Below are positions 8,288 through 16,259 of a stretch of DNA of 53,315 nt, piece after piece. The notes under the pieces are model-generated. The model was not told where the DNA came from. It ran no database searches and saw nothing but the letters and a program-made list of their open reading frames with translations. The stretch's first letter is position 1. Each line of letters begins with the position of its first letter. The DNA comes from JAPLKB01 sp964429485 (GTDB lineage: Bacteria; Desulfobacterota; Syntrophorhabdia; Syntrophorhabdales; Syntrophorhabdaceae). The stretch is from NCBI GenBank assembly GCA_964429485.1, contig CAYSBW010000009.1, positions 1 through 53,315 of the forward strand, in the 5' to 3' direction. The position numbers and the translations under genes were made by a program.

Positions 8288-8322
8288 GAGAGCCCCTGCC
8301 TTTCGTTGGGCATGAGGCTCTC
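8288..8322 (-). terminator. Intercistronic stem-loop after ubiD
   Basis: Arms GAGAGCC (8288-8294) and GGCTCTC (8316-8322) enclose a second inner stem (TGCC/GGCA), 21 bases beyond the ubiD stop and before the UPF0261 start. There is no T tract on the transcribed strand, so it is probably an RNA-stability or processing element. Confidence 0.6.
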
Positions 8323-8342
8323 ACCTTTTATCCATTATATTG

Positions 8343-9791
8343 CTAAAAAAGTTCCTTGAACTTTTTCATTACTCTTTCCCTCGTTGCATCCGAGGCCTTG
8401 TTGACCAACGGAAATTCATGCATCCAATGGTATGGCCTACAGGCATTTATAAAAACTTTTGCAGTTGTAAAATCGCCTCTTTCCCTCTTTTCAGGCCTCA
8501 GCATAGGCTCCAGCGGGCTCGTGAGAAATCCTGGAACAATATCAATTGCCGTTTCAGGATCACATCTCGTGCAAACAGCCCATAACACCTCATCCAGATT
8601 CGAAGCATCGATGTCTTCGTCAACAGTAATAATATATCTGCCCGTACATGCACCACCTATCAGAAGAGCACCCGCTACCGAGGCTACCTGCTTGGCATGG
8701 CCTAGAAAACGCTGCTTCATCGAAATCACACATATAACCCTGTTACCTGGCCCATGTACATATATGCCTTTTATGCCCTGCATCCCAAGCTTATCCATTT
8801 CTGTCCACAACATAGTGGCAGTATGAAGAGGCACAGGATACCATGTGTTAACCGGGGGTTTTACCGGCGGCTGTCCGTGAATTATCGGATCATTCCTGAA
8901 ATATATCGCCTTAATCTGAACAACAGGTTCATCTCTTCTGCCTGATGCATAGTAGCCTGTCCATTCTCCAAAAGGTCCTTCCGGTCTTCCATCAACTGTC
9001 GGAGGAGGAGAGAAGCCTTCCACAACAAGCTCACAGTTTGCCGGAATGGGCAGACCTGTATGTTTACCGATAACTACATCGACCGGCTTGCCTTGCATGT
9101 AGCCGGCCATATCGAGTTCAGACTCGCCCCAGGGGAGACCCATTGTTGCAGCGCCAAAAATTAAAGGCTGTGAACCATAGCACATGACTACCGGACATTC
9201 TTTGCCCTGTGCCCAATATTTTTCTCTCATTATTGCACCGTGTTTGCCCTGTGATGAATAATAGGCAACTGTTTTTTTGTCCTGGATCATTACACGGTAT
9301 GTACCAACATTTACCCAACCCTCATCAGGATCTTTTGTAATGGAGGAAACGCCTGTTCCTATATACCTTCCACCATCATGTTCATGCCATTTTGGTGCAG
9401 GGAACTTTAAAATATCTATATCATTACCTTCCAACACATTTTCAAGAATAGGGGCTTTTTCGACCACCCTTGGTTTAACAGGCTTGAAACTATTCCATTT
9501 TTCCTTCCAGTATTTTACCGTGTCAAGATTCCCTAAATTTTCAGGTATACCAAAGGCTATCTTCTGGAAATCATCCCTGTGAAGTATGTTTGATGCAACC
9601 CGGAATCCTTTAGGATAATCTTTAATTTTATCAAATAACAACGCTGGGCCTTTTCTTTCAGCCATCATTTCATTTATTGTTCCTATTTCAAGATTCCAGT
9701 CTGCTCCTTCCACAACCTTCAAATCCCCTCTGCTTTCAATGATATTTAGAAATTCTCTTAAATCCTGAGGTATATCGTTACTTTTTTTCAT
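8343..9791 (-). CDS. UbiD-family decarboxylase (prenylated-FMN dependent)
   Basis: The 482-residue protein belongs to the UbiD/Fdc family, which reversibly decarboxylates aromatic or alpha,beta-unsaturated acids with prenylated FMN. The Arg-Glu-Glu catalytic set is visible: R in NVGTYRV (about residue 166) and two E in PEGPFGEWTGYY (about 271 and 276). The block LPIPANCELVVEGF is also typical. GGAGG precedes the ATG. No UbiX prenyltransferase is in the window, so the cofactor must be supplied from elsewhere. Its position between a TRAP binding protein and a UPF0261 protein points to catabolism of an imported acid rather than ubiquinone synthesis. Substrate unknown. Confidence 0.92.
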   Translation of the reverse strand: MKKSNDIPQDLREFLNIIESRGDLKVVEGADWNLEIGTINEMMAERKGPALLFDKIKDYPKGFRVASNILHRDDFQKIAFGIPENLGNLDTVKYWKEKWNSFKPVKPRVVEKAPILENVLEGNDIDILKFPAPKWHEHDGGRYIGTGVSSITKDPDEGWVNVGTYRVMIQDKKTVAYYSSQGKHGAIMREKYWAQGKECPVVMCYGSQPLIFGAATMGLPWGESELDMAGYMQGKPVDVVIGKHTGLPIPANCELVVEGFSPPPTVDGRPEGPFGEWTGYYASGRRDEPVVQIKAIYFRNDPIIHGQPPVKPPVNTWYPVPLHTATMLWTEMDKLGMQGIKGIYVHGPGNRVICVISMKQRFLGHAKQVASVAGALLIGGACTGRYIITVDEDIDASNLDEVLWAVCTRCDPETAIDIVPGFLTSPLEPMLRPEKRERGDFTTAKVFINACRPYHWMHEFPLVNKASDATRERVMKKFKELF

Positions 9792-9823
9792 TCCAATCCT
9801 CCGTTTTATAATGTGTGTTTTAA

Positions 9824-9857
9824 GTCACGCTCCACTACAAACAGCGCGGAGCGTGAC
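9824..9857 (-). terminator. Intercistronic stem-loop after dctP (system 2)
   Basis: A perfect 10-base-pair inverted repeat (GTCACGCTCC at 9824-9833, GGAGCGTGAC at 9848-9857) starts 20 bases after the dctP2 stop and precedes ubiD. No T tract follows on the minus strand. As in system 1, it is suited to protecting the dctP message or to partial termination. Confidence 0.7.
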
Positions 9858-9877
9858 CGATGTTTCTATGGCACTTA

Positions 9878-10933
9878 TCAATAACTGTATGCTGTCGGTA
9901 TTTTCTTTGCTTTTTCCTGACCCTTCCAATATTCGATCCGTTCCTTCACATATGCCAACCAGGTGTCTATCTCAGCGGTTTTAAAACCTTTTTTCATCAG
10001 GTCTTTTTTGTAATCTGCAATAACCGGCTCTACTTTTTTAACCCATTTGGCACTTTCAGTATCGGAAAGTTGGATAATTTTTCCACCCTGTTCCTTAAAG
10101 AAATTTATACCTTCAATATCAATTTCATTCCATGTTGTTCCCCACTTTTCATTGTAATCATTTGTAACATCGCTGATTACCTTTTGAATATCAGCAGGAA
10201 GCCTGTCCCACTTATTTTTGTTCATTATTACATAGAAGGCAAAGACACCGCCTATCTTCCATGATGCGGTTGTATATTTTTGTACTTCGCCTACCTTCCA
10301 TCCCTTCATTTGTTCAATGGGCCCCAAGTTACCGTCAATTACTCCCCTTCTTAAAGAATCGTACAAATCAGCCATCTCAAGCGGCATTGGGGTAGCACCA
10401 AGAGCTTTCAAGATATCTGCAATTCTTCCAGTACCTCTGATTTTTAAGCCTTGTAATTCGTCAAGATTTCTTACCTGTTTGCTCTGTGTCTGTATGACAT
10501 TTGGGGGACACCCGCTAAACATCAAGACTTTAAAGTTACCCCATTCTTTTGGTTTGAATTTGGCATAAAAGTCATTTGCCACATGACTTGCTATCCAACT
10601 GCTTGGAAAACCCAAAGGCAATTCCATAATTTCCATAACAGGGAAACGACCCCTTGAATAAGCGCAATGCGACAAACCGATATCAGCAATTCCGGAAGAC
10701 ACTCCTCCTGCTATCTTGGGGGCTGTAAGCAATGTACCACCCGCATAGTGTGTAACCAAAACTTTACCAGCCAGTTTTTTGTTCAATTCATCACAGTACT
10801 GACCCATAAGTATGGAATTTCTGTGCATGGGCGGAAAGAAATTAGCAAACTTTAGCTTTATCACATCAGCAAAAGAGTAAGTTGAAAAGAGAAACAGAAA
10901 AATGAATACCCAAAAAACTGTTTTTTTTGCCAT
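9878..10933 (-). CDS. dctP: TRAP transporter solute-binding protein DctP (system 2)
   Basis: This periplasmic binding protein has a signal peptide (MAKKTVFWVFIFLFLFSTYS, cleaved near FA-D) and the DctP fold. GLKIRGTGRIADILKALGAT is followed by PLEMADLYDSLRRGVIDG, the same layout as system 1. I chose the ATG at 10933, with AAGGAGG seven bases upstream and a proper signal peptide, over the open frame reaching 11170. Mature length is usual. It is the first gene of the operon dctP2-ubiD-UPF0261, while its membrane partners DctQ2M2 are transcribed divergently. It presumably binds a carboxylate whose fate is decarboxylation by UbiD. Confidence 0.93.
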   Translation of the reverse strand: MAKKTVFWVFIFLFLFSTYSFADVIKLKFANFFPPMHRNSILMGQYCDELNKKLAGKVLVTHYAGGTLLTAPKIAGGVSSGIADIGLSHCAYSRGRFPVMEIMELPLGFPSSWIASHVANDFYAKFKPKEWGNFKVLMFSGCPPNVIQTQSKQVRNLDELQGLKIRGTGRIADILKALGATPMPLEMADLYDSLRRGVIDGNLGPIEQMKGWKVGEVQKYTTASWKIGGVFAFYVIMNKNKWDRLPADIQKVISDVTNDYNEKWGTTWNEIDIEGINFFKEQGGKIIQLSDTESAKWVKKVEPVIADYKKDLMKKGFKTAEIDTWLAYVKERIEYWKGQEKAKKIPTAYSY

Positions 10934-10990
10934 TTTTGAAACCTCCTTGATTTTTTGTAAAAACTGAAAATTTATTTCGTTAATTCTAAT

Positions 10991-11007
10991 AGCAAACATT
11001 GTGCCGC
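10991..11007 (-). promoter_or_regulatory. Candidate sigma-54 promoter for dctP2-ubiD-UPF0261
   Basis: Read on the minus strand the element is GCGGCACAATGTTTGCT, which matches the -24/-12 consensus YTGGCACGRNNNTTGCW at most positions. The invariant GG and GC are ten bases apart. It lies about 60 bases upstream of the dctP2 ATG, leaving room for a 45-50-base leader with AAGGAGG. RpoN promoters need an enhancer-binding activator; none is encoded in the window. Confidence 0.55.
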
Positions 11008-11096
11008 TCTGCAACCACGATATGAGAAGCGGCTTTTCCCAAGACATGACAAGCGATAATATAATTTTAGGCCTTTCAACGAAAAGAGCATCCGGT

Positions 11097-11111
11097 GGAA
11101 AGTATCTTTCC
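11097..11111. promoter_or_regulatory. Palindrome between divergent sigma-54-like promoters (possible activator site)
   Basis: GGAAAG-TAT-CTTTCC is a perfect 6-base inverted repeat lying about 95 bases upstream of each of the two divergent promoters, a normal distance for an enhancer-type activator site. The 327-base region 10934-11260 otherwise shows no recognisable gene. Role is inferred from position and symmetry. Confidence 0.35.
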
Positions 11112-11205
11112 CATTCGAAAAAAATATTTCCAATCCTGCACACAAATCTATCCGGATTATTTTCTAACATTCTTTTAATCCAGCGACATCATGAAAATGC
11201 TTAAG

Positions 11206-11222
11206 TTGGCATGGGCTTTGCT
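11206..11222 (+). promoter_or_regulatory. Candidate sigma-54 promoter for dctQ2-dctM2
   Basis: TTGGCATGGGCTTTGCT differs from the consensus YTGGCACGRNNNTTGCW at one position only, and the GG and GC are exactly ten bases apart. Transcription would begin near 11233, giving a leader of about 28 bases that contains the GAAGGAGG ribosome site of dctQ2. Confidence 0.7.
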
Positions 11223-11260
11223 AATAAGTTAATAACATTAAAAAAGAAGAAGGAGGTATT

Positions 11261-11746
11261 ATGAATAGTATACTTGACAGATTTCTTACGAAACTGAGCA
11301 AGCTTTTGAACATCATTGGAGGCACAGCTCTCACTTTTATGATGTTTCTTACTGTTTCCGATGTTGTTATGAGGGCATTTGGCCATCCAATTCTTGGAAC
11401 CTATGAGATAGTAAGTCTGATGTTTTGTCTCGTCATCGGTTTTGGAATCCCGGCAGTATCCATGAATCGGGGCCATGTATATATGGAATTTGTTGCAGAG
11501 AGGCTCCCGAAGAACGGGAGGGCTGTGATGAACACCATAACAAGGATAGTATGTATAGGCCTTTTCGCTATTATAGGCTATAACCTGTTCCGCTTGGGAA
11601 ACGAGTTCCACTCAACAGGAGAAGTTTCCGCAACTATACAAATCCCTTTTTTCCCTATGATTTATGGCATCGGAATCTGCTGCTTTGTCGAGTGTATTGT
11701 ATTTATTGTTGATATCATGAAAATCTGGGGAGGTCACTATGAATGA
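11261..11746 (+). CDS. dctQ: TRAP transporter small permease DctQ (system 2)
   Basis: The 161-residue small membrane subunit has four hydrophobic segments and the DctQ block SDVVMRAFGHPILGTYEIVS near residues 35-54. It is closely similar in layout to the system 1 DctQ. AAGGAGG lies six bases before the ATG. The end overlaps dctM2 by eight bases, the same overlap length as in system 1. It is transcribed away from dctP2, probably from the sigma-54-like promoter just upstream. Confidence 0.93.
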   Translation: MNSILDRFLTKLSKLLNIIGGTALTFMMFLTVSDVVMRAFGHPILGTYEIVSLMFCLVIGFGIPAVSMNRGHVYMEFVAERLPKNGRAVMNTITRIVCIGLFAIIGYNLFRLGNEFHSTGEVSATIQIPFFPMIYGIGICCFVECIVFIVDIMKIWGGHYE

Positions 11747-13040
11747 AGTTACAGTAGGTATCGTTGGTCTTGTGGCTCTTATTCTTATTTTCGGAACAGG
11801 TATTGAACTTGCTTTTGCTATGATCCTTGTCGGCTTCACAGGTTTTGCCTATCTGAATGGTCTTAACTCTGCCATGAATCTCCTTGCCAGAGATTTTTTT
11901 GAGGTCTTTACCAATTACGGATATACAGTCTTCCCTCTCTTTATCCTTATGGGGCAGATAGGTTTTAATGCAGGAATCGCAGTACGTCTTTATGAATCAG
12001 CTAACAAATTCGTGGGACATATCCCGGGCGGTCTTGCCATGGCCACTGTTTTAGGGGCTACCGCTTTTAAAGCTATCTGCGGTTCATCTGCTGCAACTTC
12101 TGCAACATTTGCCAGCGTTGCCATACCACAAATGGACCGTTTCAATTATGACAGGAGGTTATCCACAGGTATAGTTGCTTCAGTAGGAACTTTGGGATGT
12201 ATCATACCGCCAAGCGTGGTTCTAATCATCTTTGGCATTATCACTGAACAGTCCATAGGTAAATTATTCATGGCAGGTATGATCCCCGGATGCATGATCG
12301 CTCTGTTTTTCCTCGGGATTATCTATGTCTGGGCAAAAATAAATCCCGATATTGCCCCCAGGTCCAACCGTGCCACATGGAAGGAACGGATTCGTTGTCT
12401 CCCTGAAGTTGCCTGGGTCAGCATGATATTCATCCTGGTCGTAGGGGGCATCATGATGGGGTTCTTTACCCCTTCTGAAGCAGGAGCTGTCGGCACCTTT
12501 GCAGTACTCGTTCTTGCCATATCCAAGAAGGATCTAAACTTTGCCGGATACACAAAATCAGTGATCGAATCTCTTCTCACTGCCGGAATGCTCCTCATGC
12601 TCATCGCCGGTTCTACAATACTGGGCCATTTTATAACTGTCACCAATATTCCTCAATATTCCGCAGACTGGATTGTATCTCTCCCTTTTAACCGGTATTT
12701 CATTTTATTTCTTATTTGCCTTATCTATCTGTTGGGCGGTTCCTTTATAGACGATCTTGCCTTTATGATTCTCGCAACCCCCATTTTCTTTCCAGCTATT
12801 TTGAAGCTTGGATTCGATCCTCTCTGGTTTGGCATAGTCATCGGTGTTGTTGTCATGGTCGGTGTTGTCATCCCGCCGGTAGCTGTTTGTGTCTTTGTTG
12901 TAAAAAACATCACAAAGGAACCTCTGGGCAGGATTTACAAAGGTGTGGCCCCCTTCCTTATTTCTCTCTGCGTTATGTGGGGCCTTTTGTTCATCTTTCC
13001 TCAACTTGCTCTATGGCTTCCCTCTTTACTATATAAATAA
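11739..13040 (+). CDS. dctM: TRAP transporter large permease DctM (system 2)
   Basis: The 433-residue large permease subunit carries the family motifs GATAFKAICGSSAATSATF, IIPPSVVLIIFG and FFTPSEAGAVGT, plus many transmembrane helices. It works with DctQ2 and the binding protein DctP2 encoded divergently. The two DctM proteins in this window align along their length by eye, so the two loci probably arose from related transporters. The start codon lies inside the end of dctQ2, implying translational coupling. Confidence 0.95.
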   Translation: MNEVTVGIVGLVALILIFGTGIELAFAMILVGFTGFAYLNGLNSAMNLLARDFFEVFTNYGYTVFPLFILMGQIGFNAGIAVRLYESANKFVGHIPGGLAMATVLGATAFKAICGSSAATSATFASVAIPQMDRFNYDRRLSTGIVASVGTLGCIIPPSVVLIIFGIITEQSIGKLFMAGMIPGCMIALFFLGIIYVWAKINPDIAPRSNRATWKERIRCLPEVAWVSMIFILVVGGIMMGFFTPSEAGAVGTFAVLVLAISKKDLNFAGYTKSVIESLLTAGMLLMLIAGSTILGHFITVTNIPQYSADWIVSLPFNRYFILFLICLIYLLGGSFIDDLAFMILATPIFFPAILKLGFDPLWFGIVIGVVVMVGVVIPPVAVCVFVVKNITKEPLGRIYKGVAPFLISLCVMWGLLFIFPQLALWLPSLLYK

Positions 13041-13095
13041 GGATTCAGGCAGGACTCATTCCTTACAAAAAACCCTGATGATACAGAAAAGAACA

Positions 13096-13136
13096 AAGCC
13101 ATACTTTCCGTTTTAAAGACAACGGAGGTATGGCTT
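13096..13136. terminator. Long stem-loop between convergent dctM2 and pgsA
   Basis: Outer arms AAGCCATAC (13096-13104) and GTATGGCTT (13128-13136) enclose inner arms TCCGTT and AACGGA around an 8-base loop, giving about 15 base pairs with a small bulge. It lies between two genes that converge, the place for a shared terminator. T runs are weak on both sides. Confidence 0.65.
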
Positions 13137-13209
13137 ATGATTTTCTACAAAAGTATCAAATACAGATTTTAGCAGACAAAAAAATAGAAAATTTCCGGTT
13201 GATAAAATC

Positions 13210-13740
13210 TTATGTTTCACAACCTTTTTTAAGGTAAATCCTTATTCCGTCAGCCACATATTGAACGCCGGATAATACAGATAAAACTGCCGTAATATAG
13301 AAAAAGTACTCTGAATATATTCTTTCGCCAGGCCACAACATATAGATGACTGTGCTCATTTGGGATAGAGTTGTGATCTTGCTTAAAATAATTGGCGTAG
13401 GCTTTCCTTTATATGAAAGTTTGTAAAGGATAAAAAATCCTGTTGAAATAATTATATCTCTCATTAAAACTACGAATGTAACCCAGAAGGGTATAATATT
13501 ATAAACAGAAAGCACAGCATAGGATGATACGATCATTATTTTATCTGCCATAGGGTCGAGAAAGGCGCCAAGGTCGGTCTTTGTCTTCATTATCCTTGCA
13601 AGAAATCCGTCAAGAACATCGCTGAATGCCTGGATAATAAACAGCAGAAGAGCAATGTCATACCTTTCGTAATTGATTGCAAGGACAAAAAAGATGGTAA
13701 GAAAAAGACGAAAAATTGATAGAAAGTTAGGCAGGTTCAT
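13210..13740 (-). CDS. pgsA: CDP-alcohol phosphatidyltransferase, PgsA-like
   Basis: The protein transfers a phosphatidyl group from CDP-diacylglycerol, most likely to glycerol-3-phosphate, in phospholipid synthesis at the inner membrane. The family motif D-G-x2-A-R-x8-G-x3-D-x3-D reads DVLDGFLARIMKTKTDLGAF followed by LDPMADK near residues 39-68. About four to five hydrophobic helices follow in 176 residues. The ATG overlaps the dnaB stop as ATGA. PgsA is the likeliest member by size and context, though other CDP-alcohol acceptors share the motif. Confidence 0.85.
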   Translation of the reverse strand: MNLPNFLSIFRLFLTIFFVLAINYERYDIALLLFIIQAFSDVLDGFLARIMKTKTDLGAFLDPMADKIMIVSSYAVLSVYNIIPFWVTFVVLMRDIIISTGFFILYKLSYKGKPTPIILSKITTLSQMSTVIYMLWPGERIYSEYFFYITAVLSVLSGVQYVADGIRIYLKKGCET

Positions 13741-15107
13741 TCTCTATAAAGATTCTTAAAGGTCGTAAATTTGTCCAGGAAGGCAAGCTCAACAGTATCT
13801 GTCGGACCGTTCCTCTGTTTTCCAATGATTATTTCTGCAATGCCTTTATTATTCTCCTTATCTTTATTATACACTTCATCCCTGTAAATAAACATTATAA
13901 CATCGGCATCCTGTTCTATTGCTCCTGATTCCCTGAGATCCGAAAGCCTCGGTCTCTTATCCTCTCTTTGTTCAACCATCCTGTTTAACTGAGATATGGC
14001 AATTACAGGTATATATAATTCTTTTGCAAGTGACTTTAAAAATCTCGATATTTCAGATATTTCCTGTTCTCTGCGCTCAATTGATGTTCTTCCACCTCTC
14101 ATCAACTGCAAATAATCTACCACAAGAAGCCCGAGTCCATGTTCTTTTTTCAATCTCCTCGCACGGGCGCGAAGCTCAAGAACGCTCATTGCAGGGGAGT
14201 CATCAATAAAAAACAGGGCTTCTGAAAGTTTTCCTGCAGCATAGGCAAGCTTCGGCCATTCTGCACTTGACAGTGTGCCTGTTCTCAGCTTGGAGTGTTC
14301 CACTTCTGATTCAGAGCTTAAAAGTCTTGTGACAAGCTGCTCCTTGGACATTTCCATTGAAAAAATACCGACAGGAATTGCCGATTCCTTTAGCATGGCA
14401 ACATACTGAGCAATATTCATGGCGAAGGCTGTTTTCCCCATGCTTGGCCTGCCTGCAACAACAATCAGATCAGAAGGCTGTAAACCGCTTGTCAGCCTGT
14501 CAAGTTCAGCAAAACCCGTGGGCACACCTGTTACTGATTGCTTTTTCTCATAGAGTTTTTCAATGGTTTTTACACTATCCATTACAATGTCTTTAACAGA
14601 CATAAAGGAAGGTTTGAATTTCTTTTCAGAAACCTGAAAAATCATCCTTTCAGCGTTATCTATGTAGTCTTCTACAGCATCAGATTCATATCCTTTTTCA
14701 ATAATCTCCGTAGCAGCATTCATGAGATTTCTCAAAAGGCCCTTTTCTCTGACCATCTTTGCATAATGCACAATATTTGCAGCACTCGGCATATGATCAA
14801 CAAGAGTGTTTAAATACGTTACACCCCCTATTTTGTCAGCAATGCCCTTGTCTCTTGCAACACTGCTCACAGTAACAATATCAATCGGCTCGTTTCTTTC
14901 ATACAAGCCGACCATGATATCATAGATTCTGCCATGGGCATCTTTATAAAAATCCTCGGCACTGACCATGTCTACTATCTTGTTAATTGCTTCCGGGTCT
15001 ATAAGAATGCCCCCAAGAAGAGATTCTTCTGCTTCAATGTTTTGAGGCGGAATGCGTCCTGCAGGTTGACCTTTTTTTTCCTGAATATTTTTTGATGTCC
15101 TTGCCAT
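13737..15107 (-). CDS. dnaB: Replicative DNA helicase DnaB
   Basis: This is the hexameric 5'-3' helicase of the replication fork. The N-terminal DnaB domain begins around PPQNIEAEESLLGGIL, and the RecA-like C-terminal domain has Walker A GRPSMGKTAFAMN (about residue 218) and Walker B-type LLVVDYLQLM. The 456-residue length is normal and no intein is present. It follows rplI by 13 bases in the common rpsF-rpsR-rplI-dnaB order and overlaps pgsA. Confidence 0.97.
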   Translation of the reverse strand: MARTSKNIQEKKGQPAGRIPPQNIEAEESLLGGILIDPEAINKIVDMVSAEDFYKDAHGRIYDIMVGLYERNEPIDIVTVSSVARDKGIADKIGGVTYLNTLVDHMPSAANIVHYAKMVREKGLLRNLMNAATEIIEKGYESDAVEDYIDNAERMIFQVSEKKFKPSFMSVKDIVMDSVKTIEKLYEKKQSVTGVPTGFAELDRLTSGLQPSDLIVVAGRPSMGKTAFAMNIAQYVAMLKESAIPVGIFSMEMSKEQLVTRLLSSESEVEHSKLRTGTLSSAEWPKLAYAAGKLSEALFFIDDSPAMSVLELRARARRLKKEHGLGLLVVDYLQLMRGGRTSIERREQEISEISRFLKSLAKELYIPVIAISQLNRMVEQREDKRPRLSDLRESGAIEQDADVIMFIYRDEVYNKDKENNKGIAEIIIGKQRNGPTDTVELAFLDKFTTFKNLYRE

Positions 15108-15120
15108 TCTCCCTGTTTTT

Positions 15121-15570
15121 CTAATCCTGTTTTTCCACTTCGAGCTTTACAGTGGCATACATATTTTGTTCGAGATGAATTTCCAGTTTATGGGTTCCTG
15201 TAGACTTTATTGGCTCGTCAATCCTTACACTTTTTCTGTTTATTTCAACATTGAGAGCTTCTTTTATTGCATCAGCCACATCTTTGTGAGTCACAGAGCC
15301 AAAAAGTTTTCCATCTGCGCCGGCTTTTTTCTTTATAACAAGGGAAATTTCTTCCAATTTTTCTTTAATATCTGCTGCAGCCTTAAGAACCCTCCCCTTT
15401 TTGTCCTGAAGATTTTTAATTATGTTTTCAAACCTTTTCTGATTGCTTTCAGTGGCAGGTAGAGCAAGGCCCTCGGGAATTAAATAATTTCGTCCGTATC
15501 CTTCTTTAACATCTACGGTTTCACCTCTTTTGCCTGTACCTCGTAAGTCTTCCGTAAGAATAACTTTCAT
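15121..15570 (-). CDS. rplI: 50S ribosomal protein L9
   Basis: The 149 residues have the L9 signature G-x2-G-x4-V-x2-G-Y-x2-N-[YF]-L (GKRGETVDVKEGYGRNYLIP) at the N-terminus, a central helix, and the C-terminal domain with LFGSVTHKDVADAI. L9 binds 23S rRNA domain V. It lies 11 bases after rpsR in the ribosomal-replication operon. Confidence 0.97.
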   Translation of the reverse strand: MKVILTEDLRGTGKRGETVDVKEGYGRNYLIPEGLALPATESNQKRFENIIKNLQDKKGRVLKAAADIKEKLEEISLVIKKKAGADGKLFGSVTHKDVADAIKEALNVEINRKSVRIDEPIKSTGTHKLEIHLEQNMYATVKLEVEKQD

Positions 15571-15581
15571 TCAGCCCCCTG

Positions 15582-15851
15582 TCATTTTGCAAGTGTGGTA
15601 AAAGGAAGAAAAGCAATATGTCTTGCCATGTTTATAGCTTCTTTAAGTTTCCTCTGATGATTAGCACATGTTCCCGTCATTCTTCTGGGCATAACCTTTC
15701 CACGCTCAGAAATAAAGTATTTAAGCATTTTAGGATTCTTGTAATCAATCGGCAGATTGGGGTCCTGGCAGAATTTACAAACTCTTTTCCTCATATAAAC
15801 TCTTTTTTTCTGCCCATCCTGTCCTCTTGCAGGTCTTGTTGGTCTTGGCAT
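15582..15851 (-). CDS. rpsR: 30S ribosomal protein S18 (zinc-ribbon type)
   Basis: The S18 core is evident (IDYKNPKMLKYFISERGKVM, PRRMTGTCANHQRKL). It carries C-x2-C (RVCKFC) and C-x2-H (GTCANH), so it is the C+ form that can bind zinc. The 89 residues have a basic N-terminal tail. S18 forms a heterodimer with S6, encoded 53 bases upstream. Confidence 0.97.
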   Translation of the reverse strand: MPRPTRPARGQDGQKKRVYMRKRVCKFCQDPNLPIDYKNPKMLKYFISERGKVMPRRMTGTCANHQRKLKEAINMARHIAFLPFTTLAK

Positions 15852-15904
15852 CTACATCCTCCATCAATAAATTATTATTTTAATTTTTTTTGTATTAACC
15901 ATCT

Positions 15905-16258
15905 TTAAGCAAATTCACCTTCAAGTTCATCAAAAACAACATGATCAGGTGCTTTTTCAAGGCCCTTTTCTTTGTCGTCAACCCTTACAAGCATGTGTCT
16001 CAAAACAACATCCAGCGTCTTATAGAACTTGTTAATACTTGTCATACTTGCTTCATCCACATCAAGTAGCAAAAAGAAATAATGGCCTTTGTCCTTTTTC
16101 TTGATCGGGTAGGCAAGTTTTCTTATACCCCAGTCATCCATCTTAAGTATTGTACTGCCAAATTTTTCCAGATTAGCCCGTATTCTTTTGAGTAACTCCT
16201 CTTCTTCCTCTTTTGCACACTCCGGGCTTATTACTATAATATTTTCATACCTTCCCAC
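15905..16258 (-). CDS. rpsF: 30S ribosomal protein S6
   Basis: The 117 residues match S6: RYENIIVISPE at the N-terminus, WGIRKLAYPIKKKDKGHYFF near residues 43-62, and RHMLVRV. The start is GTG at 16258, with AAAGGAG six bases upstream lying inside the last codons of yajC. Start and the yajC stop are separated by one base, so translation is probably coupled. The acidic C-terminal tail is common in S6. Confidence 0.96.
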   Translation of the reverse strand: MGRYENIIVISPECAKEEEEELLKRIRANLEKFGSTILKMDDWGIRKLAYPIKKKDKGHYFFLLLDVDEASMTSINKFYKTLDVVLRHMLVRVDDKEKGLEKAPDHVVFDELEGEFA

Positions 16259-16259
16259 T

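Noticed and set aside
10934..11170. Upstream in-frame extension of DctP2 (79 more residues)
   Set aside because: It would bury the signal peptide; the ATG at 10933 has AAGGAGG and the extension covers the candidate promoter region.
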